From contig NZ_VZPP01000012.1 in the NCBI RefSeq assembly GCF_008801475.1, positions 161,571 to 225,570 on the forward strand: a DNA stretch of 64,000 nt, written 5' to 3'. The translations under genes and the position numbers were made by a program. The notes below the pieces were generated by a model, which did not search any database, was not told where the DNA came from, and worked only from the letters and a program-made list of their open reading frames with translations. Positions 8,422 through 17,997 of this stretch are shown here, in pieces (positions within the stretch are counted from its first letter, which is position 1; the number at the start of each line of letters is the position of its first letter). The stretch is from Pseudomonas moorei (lineage in GTDB: Bacteria; Pseudomonadota; Gammaproteobacteria; Pseudomonadales; Pseudomonadaceae).

Positions 8422-8823
8422 TTAGCGGGCGGCGTCAACGCGGATTTTCATCGGTTGTGGATCGTTGCCATCAAGCTTCACAGCGTGATTTTCGGTGGTG
8501 ATGAACAGTAACTTGCCATCGACCTCAATGCGCGCACTGACCGAATAGCGATGACCCGGTTTGACCTGCGCAGGATCGTAACTCAGATGAAAGGGAAGCG
8601 GCACCTGGCCCTTGATCTGGCCTTTCTGTTCGTCGAGAACCACCGCCGGCGCATCGGCCAGCGACACGTCTTGCAGGCTCACGTTCAAGACGGCGTCAGG
8701 GGGTAGGGCGATGCGTTGCAAGTAGAAGACTTCACCGTCCAGGCTGGTCTTGGCGGCAGGTTGTATCGATTGGCAAGCTCCAAGCAGAGCTGTCAGTCCC
8801 AGAAGCGAAAGTTTTTTCATCAT
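8422..8823 (-). CDS. YbaY-family lipoprotein
   Basis: 133 residues with a lipoprotein signal ending LLGAC (Cys17). The rest is one YbaY domain: YLQRIALPPDAVLNVSLQDVSLADAPA, then a beta-rich segment ending PQPMKIRVDAAR. The family was called glycoprotein/polysaccharide metabolism in older annotations, without a proven role. It lies directly upstream of the DUF4197 gene and downstream of a second YbaY copy lacking a signal. Consecutive ATGs at 8823 and 8820 are both possible. Confidence 0.88.
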   Translation of the reverse strand: MMKKLSLLGLTALLGACQSIQPAAKTSLDGEVFYLQRIALPPDAVLNVSLQDVSLADAPAVVLDEQKGQIKGQVPLPFHLSYDPAQVKPGHRYSVSARIEVDGKLLFITTENHAVKLDGNDPQPMKIRVDAAR

Positions 8824-8879
8824 TGGAATCCATGTCGTTGACGCCGAAGAAGCTCGGCGCCAACGATAATTTAAAGGAA

Positions 8880-8902
8880 ATTGCCGGCGATATCGCCCGG
8901 CA
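8880..8902. other. Strong GC hairpin between the two YbaY-type genes
   Basis: TTGCCGG and CCGGCAA arms with a GCGATATCGC interior form a long stem between 8977 (end of the upstream copy) and 8823 (start of the lipoprotein). It could be a processing or partial termination site on the minus strand. No clear U-run follows. Confidence 0.35.
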
Positions 8903-8976
8903 AGGTATTGCAGACGCCTGACGGGGAGTCTGGCGTTAATGCTCAGGGTTTGAAGAATTGTTGCCGTAGGTTTGTG

Positions 8977-9318
8977 TTAAACCCTGTGGACCAGCACTTC
9001 AACAGGCTGCACGCCGTCGACGCCCAGCTCTACAGGGTGATGCTCAGTGCTGGCAAAGACCAGTTCGCCATCGGTTTTGATTTGTGCACTGATGGCATAG
9101 GTATGACGGGGCAGGACGTCTGCGGTGCTGTACTGAAGATTGAAGTTCAAGCCTGCGCTTTCTGCATGAGGGATGACTTGAGCGGCCAGTTGTTTGGCAG
9201 AGGCATCAGCCAGTGAAACGTCTTGCAGACTGACGTAAAGTGTCGAGTTCGGCAAAAGCGCAATCCTTTCCAGATAGTGAACGTTGCCGCTGATGCTCAG
9301 GGTGTTTTCGTTGCTCAT
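8977..9318 (-). CDS. YbaY-family protein without signal peptide
   Basis: 113 residues from the ATG at 9318, which is preceded by AAGGAAATCAAC; a longer frame upstream lacks a ribosome site. The product is a bare YbaY domain: YLERIALLPNSTLYVSLQDVSLADASA. It shares the string VSLQDVSLADA with the lipoprotein encoded next to it. It has no signal sequence or membrane segment, so it should stay in the cytoplasm, whereas the family is usually exported. This looks like a tandem duplication with loss or gain of the export signal. Confidence 0.8.
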   Translation of the reverse strand: MSNENTLSISGNVHYLERIALLPNSTLYVSLQDVSLADASAKQLAAQVIPHAESAGLNFNLQYSTADVLPRHTYAISAQIKTDGELVFASTEHHPVELGVDGVQPVEVLVHRV

Positions 9319-9464
9319 GTTGATTTCCTTATCATTGACTCGTCGAAAGTGACGAACCGACAGCATATTCCCCCAGTACTCAATCCAATGTAGGGAAAGT
9401 CCTGCGCGCGACAGCTAAAGTGCGGTCATTTAGATGAGAAGCTTCCTTGCTTCTGCGATCTGGG

Positions 9465-11957
9465 TCAGCGCGGCGTTGCCAGCTCTGCTGCATCTTCACT
9501 GCGATGCAAGGCCACCTGACGGATCGACAAACGAATCTCCGCTGGCAACACTCGTTTGGCCGCACCTTCGGCCAGTTCGCCGAGCAATTCGTGATAGCCC
9601 AGCTTGCCGGCTGCATCGCGTTTGAGCACGTCGAGGTCGAGCAGTGTCTGGATGAAGTGGCGGAACAGGCTTTTGTCGAAGAATTCCGGAGCGTTCAGGC
9701 CATGGAGGATCGACAGGCGCTGGGCCATGACTGTGCACAGGTCTTCCAGTTCTTCGGCGCTGATGCTGTTCTGGCCGCTGTTGAGCAGCAGGGAAACGGT
9801 CATGTAGAAGCGCTGCAGGGTCTGGGCGATGCTTTTCGACAGCAGTGTCAGCAGCACGAAATGCCGTGAGCTCGGTGCCGGGCGCAGGTATACGCCGTTC
9901 TCGAAGCGCAGCAGGCCCTGCTCGACGAAGGCCTCGAGCCATTGATCGATCACTGCATCGAGTTCGTCCAGCGACCAGCGTATGAACAGCTCCGCTTGCA
10001 GGTACGGATACAGCGCGCGGGTGTAGCGCAGGATCTGTTCGCGGTTCATGCGCGAGGCGCTCTGGAAGAAACTCGCCAGCAGCGCCGGCAGGGCAAAGAT
10101 GTGCAGCACGTTGTTGCGGTAGTAGGTCATCAGGACAGCGTTCTGCTCGTCCAGATACAGGATCTTGCCCAAGGCATCGCTCTGCTCCGAGAGCAGATCC
10201 ATGTCCTTGACATGCTCGATCAAGGCCCGGCCGTCGCCATCCGGCAGGGTGGTGTGTGGCGAATATGGAACTTTGCGCAGCAAGGCCAGATACAGGTCGA
10301 GCACCCGCGCCATGGCGCGATCGTCCAGCGCCAGGCGGCTGGTGGACAGCAGTGCCAGAGCGACCAGGTTGACCGGGTTGATCGCGGCAGCTTCGTTCAG
10401 ATGTTGCGCGACTTTCTCGCCGAGACGGTTGGTGGTTTCGTTGAGCCAGGCCGGTTTGAACTGCGGGCCAAGCTCCTGTTTACGCCAGCCCGGCTGTTCG
10501 CTATCGAGGAACTCCGCCAGTTTGATCGGCTCGCCAAAGTTCACCGCCACCTGGCCGAAGCGCTGCTTGAGCGCGCCGATGACTTTGAAAATGTCGAAGA
10601 TCGATTCTTTCTTCTTGCTCGCGCCGCGCAATTCGCCGAGGTAGGTCCGGCCCTCCAGTACGCGTTCGTAGCCGATGTAAACCGGTATGAACACGATGGG
10701 CATGCGCGACGAACGCAGGAAGCTGCGCAAGGTGATCGCGAGCATCCCGGTTTTCGGTTGCAGCATGCGCCCGGTGCGTGAACGCCCGCCTTCGACGAAG
10801 TACTCCACCGGGAACCCCTTGGTGAACAGGGTGTGCAGGTATTCGTTGAACACCGAGGTGTACAGCGGGTTGCCCTTGAAGGTACGGCGCATGAAAAACG
10901 CACCGCCACGCCGCAGCAGGCCGCCGATGATCGGCATGTTGAGGTTGATCCCGGCGGCAATGTGCGGCGGGGTCAGGCCGTTGCGAAACAGCAGATAGGA
11001 GAGCAGCAGGTAGTCGATGTGGCTGCGGTGGCACGGCACATAGATCACTTCGTGACCCTGGGCGACTTTCTGCACACCTTCGATGTGATTGACCTTGATG
11101 CCGTCGTAGATCTTGTTCCAGAACCAGCTCAGTACCACTTCCAGGAAGCGGATCGCTGTGTAGGTGTAGTCCGAGGCGATCTCGTTGCCATAGCGCAGGG
11201 CCTGGGCCTTGGCTTTTTCCAGGGAGATGTTTTCGCGCTCGGCCTCTTCGATGATCGCCTGTTTGACCAGTGGCTGGTTGAGCAAGCCCTTGACCAGATT
11301 GCGGCGGTGGGAAATGTCCGGGCCGATCACGGCGGCTTTCAAGTTGCGAAAGTGCACCCGCAGGATGCGCTGGGCCATGCGTACGGTGCGCTCGTGGCCC
11401 TTGTTGTGGTCGATCAGTTCGCGCAGGTGGATCGGCGCGGAGAACTGCACGCGGGTCTTGCGCCCCAGCACGATGATGCTGAGCAAGCGACGCAGGCGCC
11501 CGGTGACGGCCCAGCTGTCGGCGAACAGGAGTTTCCAGGGACTGGATTCGCTGTCTGGCGACTGGCCCCAGAACACGCTGACCGGAATGATCTGTGCGTC
11601 TTCGGCCGCGTTCTGGCTCAAGGCGCTGACCAGGCGGGTCAAGGTGGGCGGCGCGCCGCGCTTGTCCTGGCGGCCGAGCCAGTCCGGGTCCGGCGTCAGG
11701 TAGAAGAACGCGGCCGGTTCCAGCAGATTGCCCACCGAGACCGGCAGCACCGGGCGCGGCAGACCGGCTTTGGTGCATTCGGTGTCGACCACGGCGAGGT
11801 CGGTCAGCGAAGGGTTTTGCAGGACGTAGAACACCGGGCGACTGCGGTCGAGGTCAAGGGTGAACGACGACTGGTTGATCGTCTCCGAGCGAACCCAGAG
11901 GTACAAAAGTCGGCGCAGGGTGCCAAACACAAGACGGCGGAGCGGGGAACGGGTCAT
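9465..11957 (-). CDS. plsB: Glycerol-3-phosphate 1-O-acyltransferase PlsB
   Basis: Membrane-associated first enzyme of phospholipid synthesis; it acylates sn-glycerol 3-phosphate from acyl-ACP or acyl-CoA. About 830 residues, normal for PlsB. The acyltransferase HX4D motif appears as CHRSHIDYLLLSYL and the glycerophosphate-binding block as EGGRSRTGRML. FIPVYIGYERV follows. The ATG at 11957 (MTRSPLRRL) is preferred; a TTG 33 bp upstream is possible. It is divergent from the cold-shock gene. Confidence 0.95.
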   Translation of the reverse strand: MTRSPLRRLVFGTLRRLLYLWVRSETINQSSFTLDLDRSRPVFYVLQNPSLTDLAVVDTECTKAGLPRPVLPVSVGNLLEPAAFFYLTPDPDWLGRQDKRGAPPTLTRLVSALSQNAAEDAQIIPVSVFWGQSPDSESSPWKLLFADSWAVTGRLRRLLSIIVLGRKTRVQFSAPIHLRELIDHNKGHERTVRMAQRILRVHFRNLKAAVIGPDISHRRNLVKGLLNQPLVKQAIIEEAERENISLEKAKAQALRYGNEIASDYTYTAIRFLEVVLSWFWNKIYDGIKVNHIEGVQKVAQGHEVIYVPCHRSHIDYLLLSYLLFRNGLTPPHIAAGINLNMPIIGGLLRRGGAFFMRRTFKGNPLYTSVFNEYLHTLFTKGFPVEYFVEGGRSRTGRMLQPKTGMLAITLRSFLRSSRMPIVFIPVYIGYERVLEGRTYLGELRGASKKKESIFDIFKVIGALKQRFGQVAVNFGEPIKLAEFLDSEQPGWRKQELGPQFKPAWLNETTNRLGEKVAQHLNEAAAINPVNLVALALLSTSRLALDDRAMARVLDLYLALLRKVPYSPHTTLPDGDGRALIEHVKDMDLLSEQSDALGKILYLDEQNAVLMTYYRNNVLHIFALPALLASFFQSASRMNREQILRYTRALYPYLQAELFIRWSLDELDAVIDQWLEAFVEQGLLRFENGVYLRPAPSSRHFVLLTLLSKSIAQTLQRFYMTVSLLLNSGQNSISAEELEDLCTVMAQRLSILHGLNAPEFFDKSLFRHFIQTLLDLDVLKRDAAGKLGYHELLGELAEGAAKRVLPAEIRLSIRQVALHRSEDAAELATPR

Positions 11958-12058
11958 ACGGCTTCTGCGTGAGTGAATAAAACCAAGCAAATGCTCGGGC
12001 GGTCGATAGTGTGCCGGATTCGCTGAAAATCGGCAAAAAAGCGGCTAAGTAAAGTGAG

Positions 12059-12086
12059 TTGAGAGTTTTTACGGCTGTCATATACT
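12059..12086 (+). promoter_or_regulatory. Sigma70-type promoter of the cold-shock gene
   Basis: TTGAGA (12059-12064), 16-bp spacer, TATACT (12081-12086). Transcription would begin near 12093 and leave an untranslated leader of about 98 bases, as is usual for csp genes whose leaders refold at low temperature. Confidence 0.5.
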
Positions 12087-12190
12087 CGGCGAGCCCGCGC
12101 TGGCCAGACAGTGGCACGACCAGTGCAAGCAATTTTCCCGAGGCTTTCCTGCGAAAAGCCCGATCAATAATAAAAAAGGAGTATGAACAG

Positions 12191-12400
12191 ATGGCAACAC
12201 GTGAAACCGGCAACGTGAAGTGGTTCAACGACGCCAAGGGCTACGGTTTTATCCAGCGCGCGGACGGGGTGGACGTGTTCGTGCACTACCGGGCCATTCG
12301 TGGTGAGGGGCATCGCTCGCTGACCGAAGGCCAGCAGGTTGAATATGCGGTGGTGGAAGGGCAGAAGGGTTTGCAGGCTGAGGATGTGGTGGGGTTGTAA
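12191..12400 (+). CDS. Cold-shock domain protein (CspA family)
   Basis: 69-residue single cold-shock domain. The RNA-binding motifs are KGYGFI (RNP1) and VFVHY (RNP2), with the family start GNVKWFNDAKG. It binds single-stranded RNA/DNA as a chaperone or antiterminator. The ATG at 12191 follows AGGAG; the ATG at 12183 is out of frame. The leader is long (see promoter). From memory PAO1 PA1159 is nearly identical and is also next to the hypothetical-rlmA-dapE-ndvB set. Confidence 0.92.
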   Translation: MATRETGNVKWFNDAKGYGFIQRADGVDVFVHYRAIRGEGHRSLTEGQQVEYAVVEGQKGLQAEDVVGL

Positions 12401-12425
12401 GCACATTCATCGGACCAGAAAAACA

Positions 12426-12527
12426 CTGTGGGAGCGAGCCTGCTCGCGAAGATCTCAAGGAAGCCGCGCTTTCCGGAATTGGCGCGTTATCGTTGACGAC
12501 CATCGCGAGCAAGCTCGCTCCTACAGG
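12426..12527. repeat. REP palindrome inverted pair
   Basis: Two REP copies in opposite orientation (about 12426-12449 and 12500-12527) separated by about 50 bp. They lie between the convergent ends of the cold-shock gene and the gene at 12543. Confidence 0.85.
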
Positions 12528-12542
12528 TGCGGTGTTCAGGCT

Positions 12543-12920
12543 TTAAGCGGTCTTCCAGGTGATTTCTTCTTCACCGTCGGCACTGATGCGAATCCAGCGA
12601 TCGGCCGTCTCCTCACCTTCCTCCTCGACCCAGCTCCCCGGTGCGCAACGCACTTCGACATTCAGCGCGGCAAAGGCGGCGCGTGCACAAGCGATGTCGT
12701 CTTCCCACGGCGTCTGGTCGCTTTCCAGGTACAGGCTGTTCCATTTTCCTACGGCTTTTGGCAACCAGGTCACCGGCACGTTACCGGCCTTGCACTTGTA
12801 GGTCTGGCCTTTCTGAACCCAGTCGGTGCACGGGCCCAGGGCGGTGCCGAGCCAGGCGGAGATGGCCTTGTGGTCGACGTCGGCGTCTTTCAGGTAAATC
12901 TCGATATCGGGTTGGCGCAT
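12543..12920 (-). CDS. Conserved small acidic protein of unknown function
   Basis: 125 residues from the ATG at 12920, which has GAGGA six bases upstream; an earlier in-frame start lacks this. No signal or membrane segment. The protein is acidic, with WVEEEGEE in the C-terminal third, and contains two spaced cysteines in CTDWVQKGQTYKC. It lies between cspA-like and rlmA genes, as its likely PAO1 counterpart (PA1160, from memory) does. I do not recognise a function. Confidence 0.8.
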   Translation of the reverse strand: MRQPDIEIYLKDADVDHKAISAWLGTALGPCTDWVQKGQTYKCKAGNVPVTWLPKAVGKWNSLYLESDQTPWEDDIACARAAFAALNVEVRCAPGSWVEEEGEETADRWIRISADGEEEITWKTA

Positions 12921-13000
12921 GGATGTCCTCACTGCGGTCTGAAAAATCCATTCGCGGATTTAGCCGGCCTTGGGGGATCGCCCAAGGCCAAAATTGAAAG

Positions 13001-13810
13001 TTATTGAAGAACGAAATAATCGTAGCGCATCGACACGTTGACCTCGAACGGCTCGGCCTGCTCAATGACTGCGGCGCGGCGCTCGGCACTGGCGCGCCAA
13101 CCATGGGGCGTCATGGCCAGCAGGTTGGCACGATCCTGACCGCTGGTGAGCGTCAGTCGGAATTCCAGGGTTTCACTGTGCGCCAGCGCCATGCCTTCCG
13201 GCACCAGGTCCAGATGCTTGTCGTCAACGTATTCGCGGACTTCGTCATACAGCCGTTCGCGCAATTCCATCAGGTGGCCGCTGGTCGGTCCGACTTTCAT
13301 CAGTCCACCGCCAGGGCTGAGCAGGCGTTTGGCTTCCTGCCAGTCCAGCGGGCTGAAGACGCTGGCCAGGAACTGGCAACTGCCAGAGGCCAGGGGAACG
13401 CGGGCCATGCTGGCGATCAACCAGGTCAGTTGCGGATTGCGTTTGCAGGCGCGTTTGACCGCTTCCCGGGAAATGTCCAGCGCGTAACCGTCGGCGTCCG
13501 GCAAGGCATCGGCGATCTGCGCGGTGTAGTAACCCTCGCCACAACCGATGTCCAGCCAGCGCTGCGGCGCATACCCGGCCGCCAGCTCCGCCAGGCGCTT
13601 GGCCACCGGCGCATAGTGCCCAGCGTTCAGAAAGTCGCGGCGTGCTTCGACCATCGCCTGGTTGTCCCCGGGATCGCGGCTGTTCTTGTGCTGCACCGGC
13701 AGCAGGTTCAGGTAACCCTGGCGTGCTCGGTCGAAATGATGCCCGGCGGGGCAGGCCACGCCGTTGTCCACCGCGTTGAGCGGTTCGCTGCAAATCGGGC
13801 AGGCCAGCAT
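13001..13810 (-). CDS. rlmA: 23S rRNA (guanine-N1)-methyltransferase, RlmA family
   Basis: Methylates N1 of G745 (E. coli numbering) in helix 35 of 23S rRNA. The 269-residue protein has the RlmA N-terminal zinc site (Cys4, Cys7, Cys20, His24), then a class I SAM fold with motif I LDIGCGEGYY at about 87-96 and ALDISREAVKRA after it. The start ATG shares its last base of overlap with the dapE stop (TGATG on the minus strand), so translation is probably coupled to dapE. Confidence 0.92.
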   Translation of the reverse strand: MLACPICSEPLNAVDNGVACPAGHHFDRARQGYLNLLPVQHKNSRDPGDNQAMVEARRDFLNAGHYAPVAKRLAELAAGYAPQRWLDIGCGEGYYTAQIADALPDADGYALDISREAVKRACKRNPQLTWLIASMARVPLASGSCQFLASVFSPLDWQEAKRLLSPGGGLMKVGPTSGHLMELRERLYDEVREYVDDKHLDLVPEGMALAHSETLEFRLTLTSGQDRANLLAMTPHGWRASAERRAAVIEQAEPFEVNVSMRYDYFVLQ

Positions 13811-14961
13811 CAGGCGAGCAACTTGATCAGGGTCTGGTAATAGATTTCGGTCAGCACGTCGAGATCAGCCGCCAGAACCCGTTCGTTGACCTGGTGGATG
13901 GTCGCGTTGACCGGCCCCAGCTCAACCACTTGCGTGCCCAGGGTGGCGATGAAGCGCCCGTCGGAGGTGCCGCCGCTGGTGGACGCCTTGGTCTCGCGAC
14001 CGGTGATGTCCTTGATGCTGGACGAGACTGCGTCGAGCAGCGCGCCCGGCTCGGTGAGGAATGGCAGGCCGGACAGTGCCCAGTCGATGTGCCAGTCCAG
14101 ACCGTGTTTGTCGAGGATGTCGGCCACGCGTTTTTGCAGGCCTTCGACGGTCGACTCGGTAGAGAAGCGGAAGTTGAACACCGCTACCAGGTCGCCAGGG
14201 ATGACGTTGGTCGCACCGGTGCCGGAGTTGACGTTGGAAATCTGGAAACTGGTCGGCGGGAAGAAGTCGTTGCCGTGATCCCAGTGCTCGGCGGCCAGTT
14301 CGGCCAGGGCCGGGGCAGCGAGGTGGATCGGGTTCTTCGCCAGATGCGGATAGGCGACATGGCCCTGTAGGCCGCGGACGGTCAGCTTGGCGCCAAGGGA
14401 GCCGCGACGGCCGTTCTTGACCACGTCACCGACCAGGGTGGTGCTCGACGGCTCGCCGACGATGCACCAGTCCAGACGCTCCTTGCGCGCGGCCAGGCGC
14501 TCGACCACGGCTTTGGTGCCATGGTGCGCCGGGCCTTCTTCGTCACTGGTGATCAGGAACGCGACCTTGCCCTTGTGATCCGGGTAGTCGGCGACGAAAC
14601 GTTCGGCGGCCACGGTCATGGCGGCGAGGCTGCCTTTCATGTCCGCCGCGCCACGGCCGCAGAGCATGCCGTGTTCGTCGATCACCGCGTTGAACGGGTC
14701 GATCTGCCAGGCGGTCACAGGGCCGGTCGGTACGACGTCGGTGTGACCGGCAAAGCACAGTACGGGACCGTCGTGATTACCGTGGGTAGCCCAGAAGTTA
14801 TCCACATCCTCGATGCGCATCGGCTCGAGCGCAAAACCGGCATCGCCCAGGCGCTGCATCATCTGCTTCTGGCAATCGGCGTCGACCGGCGTCACGGATG
14901 GACGACGGATCAGGTCGATGGCGAGTTGAAGGGTCGGCGAAAGGTCGGCGTGGGCCGTCAT
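13810..14961 (-). CDS. dapE: Succinyl-diaminopimelate desuccinylase DapE
   Basis: Hydrolyses N-succinyl-LL-diaminopimelate to LL-DAP, the penultimate part of the succinylase route to lysine and peptidoglycan. 383 residues, M20 dinuclear zinc peptidase fold: FAGHTDVVPTG and GRGAADMKGS carry metal ligands, and DEEGPAHHG holds the catalytic Glu. The ATG at 14961 follows CGGAG. dapD and dapC, from the same pathway, lie on the same strand at 20615 and 23778. The end overlaps the rlmA start. Confidence 0.97.
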   Translation of the reverse strand: MTAHADLSPTLQLAIDLIRRPSVTPVDADCQKQMMQRLGDAGFALEPMRIEDVDNFWATHGNHDGPVLCFAGHTDVVPTGPVTAWQIDPFNAVIDEHGMLCGRGAADMKGSLAAMTVAAERFVADYPDHKGKVAFLITSDEEGPAHHGTKAVVERLAARKERLDWCIVGEPSSTTLVGDVVKNGRRGSLGAKLTVRGLQGHVAYPHLAKNPIHLAAPALAELAAEHWDHGNDFFPPTSFQISNVNSGTGATNVIPGDLVAVFNFRFSTESTVEGLQKRVADILDKHGLDWHIDWALSGLPFLTEPGALLDAVSSSIKDITGRETKASTSGGTSDGRFIATLGTQVVELGPVNATIHQVNERVLAADLDVLTEIYYQTLIKLLA

Positions 14962-15000
14962 GTGAAAACTCCGGAAAACTTGAATATGGGCAAGGGCCAA

Positions 15001-15091
15001 TGTGGGAGCGAGCCTGCTCGCGATGGCGGCGTGTCAGTCAACATAATCTGTGATTGTTACATCGTCATCGCGAGCAGGCTCCCTCCCACAG
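15001..15091. repeat. REP palindrome inverted pair
   Basis: Opposed REP copies at about 15001-15026 and 15066-15091. The second has one drifted base in the core (CTCCCTCCC). It lies between ndvB and dapE, which are on the same strand, so this copy is inside a possible transcript. Confidence 0.85.
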
Positions 15092-15181
15092 GGATTCGTA
15101 TTGCGCCAAGCCCTGCAAAATGGCGGTTATCTTAAAGCAAAACGGCGACCATAGGCCGCCGTTTAGTGCATCCGCGAAGAT

Positions 15182-17773
15182 TTAGACCGCAGGTGCCGTT
15201 GCCGTCTCGGCCACGGGTTTTGGCAGCGACGACAGGAACGCCATGATCAGCGCCGCCAGGTAAGGCAGCGATTGCACCAGCAACATGGTGACCCAGAAGC
15301 GCATGTCATTGCTCGGCATGCCGTTGACCAGGAAGATCCCCAGCGCCGCGCCCCATAGCAGCAGCATGATGAACACCTCTTCGCGAGCTTCCGAAATCGC
15401 CACCCAGAAGCCGTGGTTGTCGGCATTTTTCGGGGTGCGGAAGAACGGAATGCTGCTGGTGAAGAAACCGTACAGCACCGCTTTGGCGATGGTGTGCGAC
15501 AACGCCAGTCCGGCCAGGGCCGCGCAGAATGCGTCTTTCAGGTTCACACCCACCGCACGGCGGTAGAGGAAGATGATCTTGCCGACCTTGAACACGAACA
15601 GTGCCAGAGGCGGGATTGCGAAGATCAGCAGCGGCGGATCGACCCGTTGCGGCACGATGATCATCGCCGCCGACCACAGCAGTGCACCAACGGTGAAGAA
15701 GATGTTCATGCCGTCCGCCACCCACGGCAACCAGCCCGCGAGGAAGTGATAACGCTGGCCGCGGGTCAGTTGGGTGTCCTTGCCGCGCAGCAGGCTGGCG
15801 GTGTGGCGCTTGATGATCTGAATGGCGCCGTAGGCCCAGCGGAACCGCTGTTTCTTGAAGTCGATAAAGGTATCGGGCATCAGGCCCTTGCCGTAACTGT
15901 CATGGTAGTACGCCGCCGACAGACCTTTTTCGAACACCCGCAGACCCAGCTCGGCGTCCTCACAGATGCACCAGTCGGCCCAGCCCAGTTCTTCGAGCAC
16001 TGAGCGACGGGTCATGGTCATGGTGCCGTGCTGGATGATCGCGTCACGGTCGTTGCGGGTGACCATGCCGATGTGGAAGAAGCCTTTGTATTCCGCGTAG
16101 CAGAGCTTCTTGAAGGTGCTTTCGTTCTGGTCGCGATAGTCCTGTGGCGATTGCACCACGGCGATTTTCGGATCGGCGAAGTGCGGCACCATGTGCTTGA
16201 GCCAGTTCGGATGCACACAATAGTCCGAGTCGATGACCGCGATGACTTCGGCGTCCTTGGCGGTATGCGGAATCAGGTAGTTCAGTGCACCGCCCTTGAA
16301 GCCGGCCAATGGCGCGACGTGGAAAAACTTGAAGCGCGGGCCGAGGGTTTCGCAGTAGTCACGCACCGGTTCCCAGACCGCCGGGTCCTTGGTGTTGTTG
16401 TCGATAATCAGGACTTCGAAGTCCGGATAGTCGAGGTTGGCCAGGGCATCGAGGGTCTGTTTGACCATCTCGGGCGGCTCGTTGTAGCACGGCACGTGAA
16501 TCGACACTTTGGGGCGGTAGCTCGAATCACCGACCACCGGCAGGAATTCCCGGCGGCGCTTGTGAGTCCACACCGCCTCGGCCAGTTCATGTGCCTCGGT
16601 GAGCAGCACGATAAACACACCGAGCGCACCAAGGGCGAGCAGGAAGCCCACCGTCAGGCTGAACCAGGTGCTGTATTGCTGGCTGTAGTCATAACCGATC
16701 CATACCAACACCGAACCGCAGAGGAACGCGATAAACGTCAGGAAGGTACGACCACGTTGGCGCAGGGCCGAGCCGTCGATCATCAGCAGGGTCAGCGACA
16801 GCAGTGCGAGCACCACCGAGCCAATAGCCAGTACGCGCCATTGCGGAATGGCGACTACCGGGCCTTCGAAGTTGAATTTCTGCTGGCGCGCGGCATTGAA
16901 CACGCCCCAATACGCGCCCACCGAACCTTCGTCGCTGGCCTTCCACGGCTGATCAAAGGCCTCGATCACGAAGTAGTTGAAGCCCTGGCGGTTGAGTTTA
17001 TTGACCAGGTTGCGCAAGTAGATCGCCTGGTCTGCCGGCGACGCGTCGGCGCCCCCGCGCATGCGGCCGTTGCTCGGCCAGCCGACTTCAGACAGCAACA
17101 GCGGTTTTTTCGGGAACAGCTTTTTCAGGTCGCGGGCGCGGTCCAGAACGAACTGCTGAGCCTTGTCCACCGGGATAAATTCCCAGTAAGGAAGAACGTG
17201 CGCGGCGATCAGGTCGACGTGCTTGGCCAGTTCCGGGTGTTCTTCCCAGACGTGCCACTGCTCGGACGTGGTGACCGGCACCTTCACGGCGGCGCGAACG
17301 CGGTCCAGCAGTACGCTGAGTTCCTGGGCGGTAATTTCCTTACGGAAAATCGCCTCGTTGCCTACAACCACACGCACGACGCTGCGCGAAGTGTTGGCCA
17401 GCTCGATGGCCCGTGCGATTTCTCGCTCGTTACGCTCCTGGTCCGGGCTGATCCAGATCCCCAGGGTCACCCGCAGGCCGAATTCTTCCGCGAGCTTGGG
17501 GATGTCCTCCAGCGTGCCGTCGACCGAGTAAATACGGATGTTGTCCGTCAGCTTGCTCATGATTTCCAGATCGCGTCGCATCTGGTCGTCAGTGGGGTAC
17601 TGGTCCTTCTGTGGGAATTGCCCCTGCTGGAACGGAGAGTAGGAAAAGCCGGAAATCTGTTCAGGCCAGTTGGGAGCGGTGACCGGGCGATTGATCAGTG
17701 CCCAGAAGCCGGTAAACAAGGCGGCGATGGCGAGCACCACCACCAGATTGAGTCCAAATTTACGCGATGACAT
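15182..17773 (-). CDS. ndvB: Beta-glucan glucosyltransferase NdvB (GH17-GT2 fusion)
   Basis: 863 residues from ATG 17773. After one N-terminal membrane helix, a periplasmic GH17-like domain runs to about 300 and includes the conserved GNEAIFR and SEVGWPS acids. Two or three helices follow, then a cytoplasmic GT2 domain (about 425-650) with HVPCYNEPPE, the metal-binding DSDYCVHP and the KKQRFRW (QxxRW) motif. At least four C-terminal helices follow. In P. aeruginosa NdvB makes periplasmic glucans linked to biofilm antibiotic tolerance and osmotic balance. An upstream TTG 54 bp earlier is less likely. Confidence 0.9.
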   Translation of the reverse strand: MSSRKFGLNLVVVLAIAALFTGFWALINRPVTAPNWPEQISGFSYSPFQQGQFPQKDQYPTDDQMRRDLEIMSKLTDNIRIYSVDGTLEDIPKLAEEFGLRVTLGIWISPDQERNEREIARAIELANTSRSVVRVVVGNEAIFRKEITAQELSVLLDRVRAAVKVPVTTSEQWHVWEEHPELAKHVDLIAAHVLPYWEFIPVDKAQQFVLDRARDLKKLFPKKPLLLSEVGWPSNGRMRGGADASPADQAIYLRNLVNKLNRQGFNYFVIEAFDQPWKASDEGSVGAYWGVFNAARQQKFNFEGPVVAIPQWRVLAIGSVVLALLSLTLLMIDGSALRQRGRTFLTFIAFLCGSVLVWIGYDYSQQYSTWFSLTVGFLLALGALGVFIVLLTEAHELAEAVWTHKRRREFLPVVGDSSYRPKVSIHVPCYNEPPEMVKQTLDALANLDYPDFEVLIIDNNTKDPAVWEPVRDYCETLGPRFKFFHVAPLAGFKGGALNYLIPHTAKDAEVIAVIDSDYCVHPNWLKHMVPHFADPKIAVVQSPQDYRDQNESTFKKLCYAEYKGFFHIGMVTRNDRDAIIQHGTMTMTRRSVLEELGWADWCICEDAELGLRVFEKGLSAAYYHDSYGKGLMPDTFIDFKKQRFRWAYGAIQIIKRHTASLLRGKDTQLTRGQRYHFLAGWLPWVADGMNIFFTVGALLWSAAMIIVPQRVDPPLLIFAIPPLALFVFKVGKIIFLYRRAVGVNLKDAFCAALAGLALSHTIAKAVLYGFFTSSIPFFRTPKNADNHGFWVAISEAREEVFIMLLLWGAALGIFLVNGMPSNDMRFWVTMLLVQSLPYLAALIMAFLSSLPKPVAETATAPAV

Positions 17774-17965
17774 AGCTATTTCGGGTTCCAAAGGCTGTGG
17801 AACGAAGGAACGGTTGGCTACCGCCAAGGGGCGCGCATCCTACACCGGCAGATCGCTGAACGTACATCGGACAGGGAAATGCTCGACATTGGGCAATGTG
17901 CTTTCACATAAGTTCTTACACTTGTAGCTTGAAAGTTAAATCTTATTAGAAGGCCGGACACCCTC

Positions 17966-17971
17966 TATAAT
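17966..17971 (+). promoter_or_regulatory. Candidate -10 box of tcdA
   Basis: Perfect TATAAT, 26 bp upstream of the chosen tcdA start. The -35 region at 17 bp spacing (TTATTA) is poor. Confidence 0.4.
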
Positions 17972-17997
17972 GCGCGCCGGTTTTTGGGGTAATGGTC

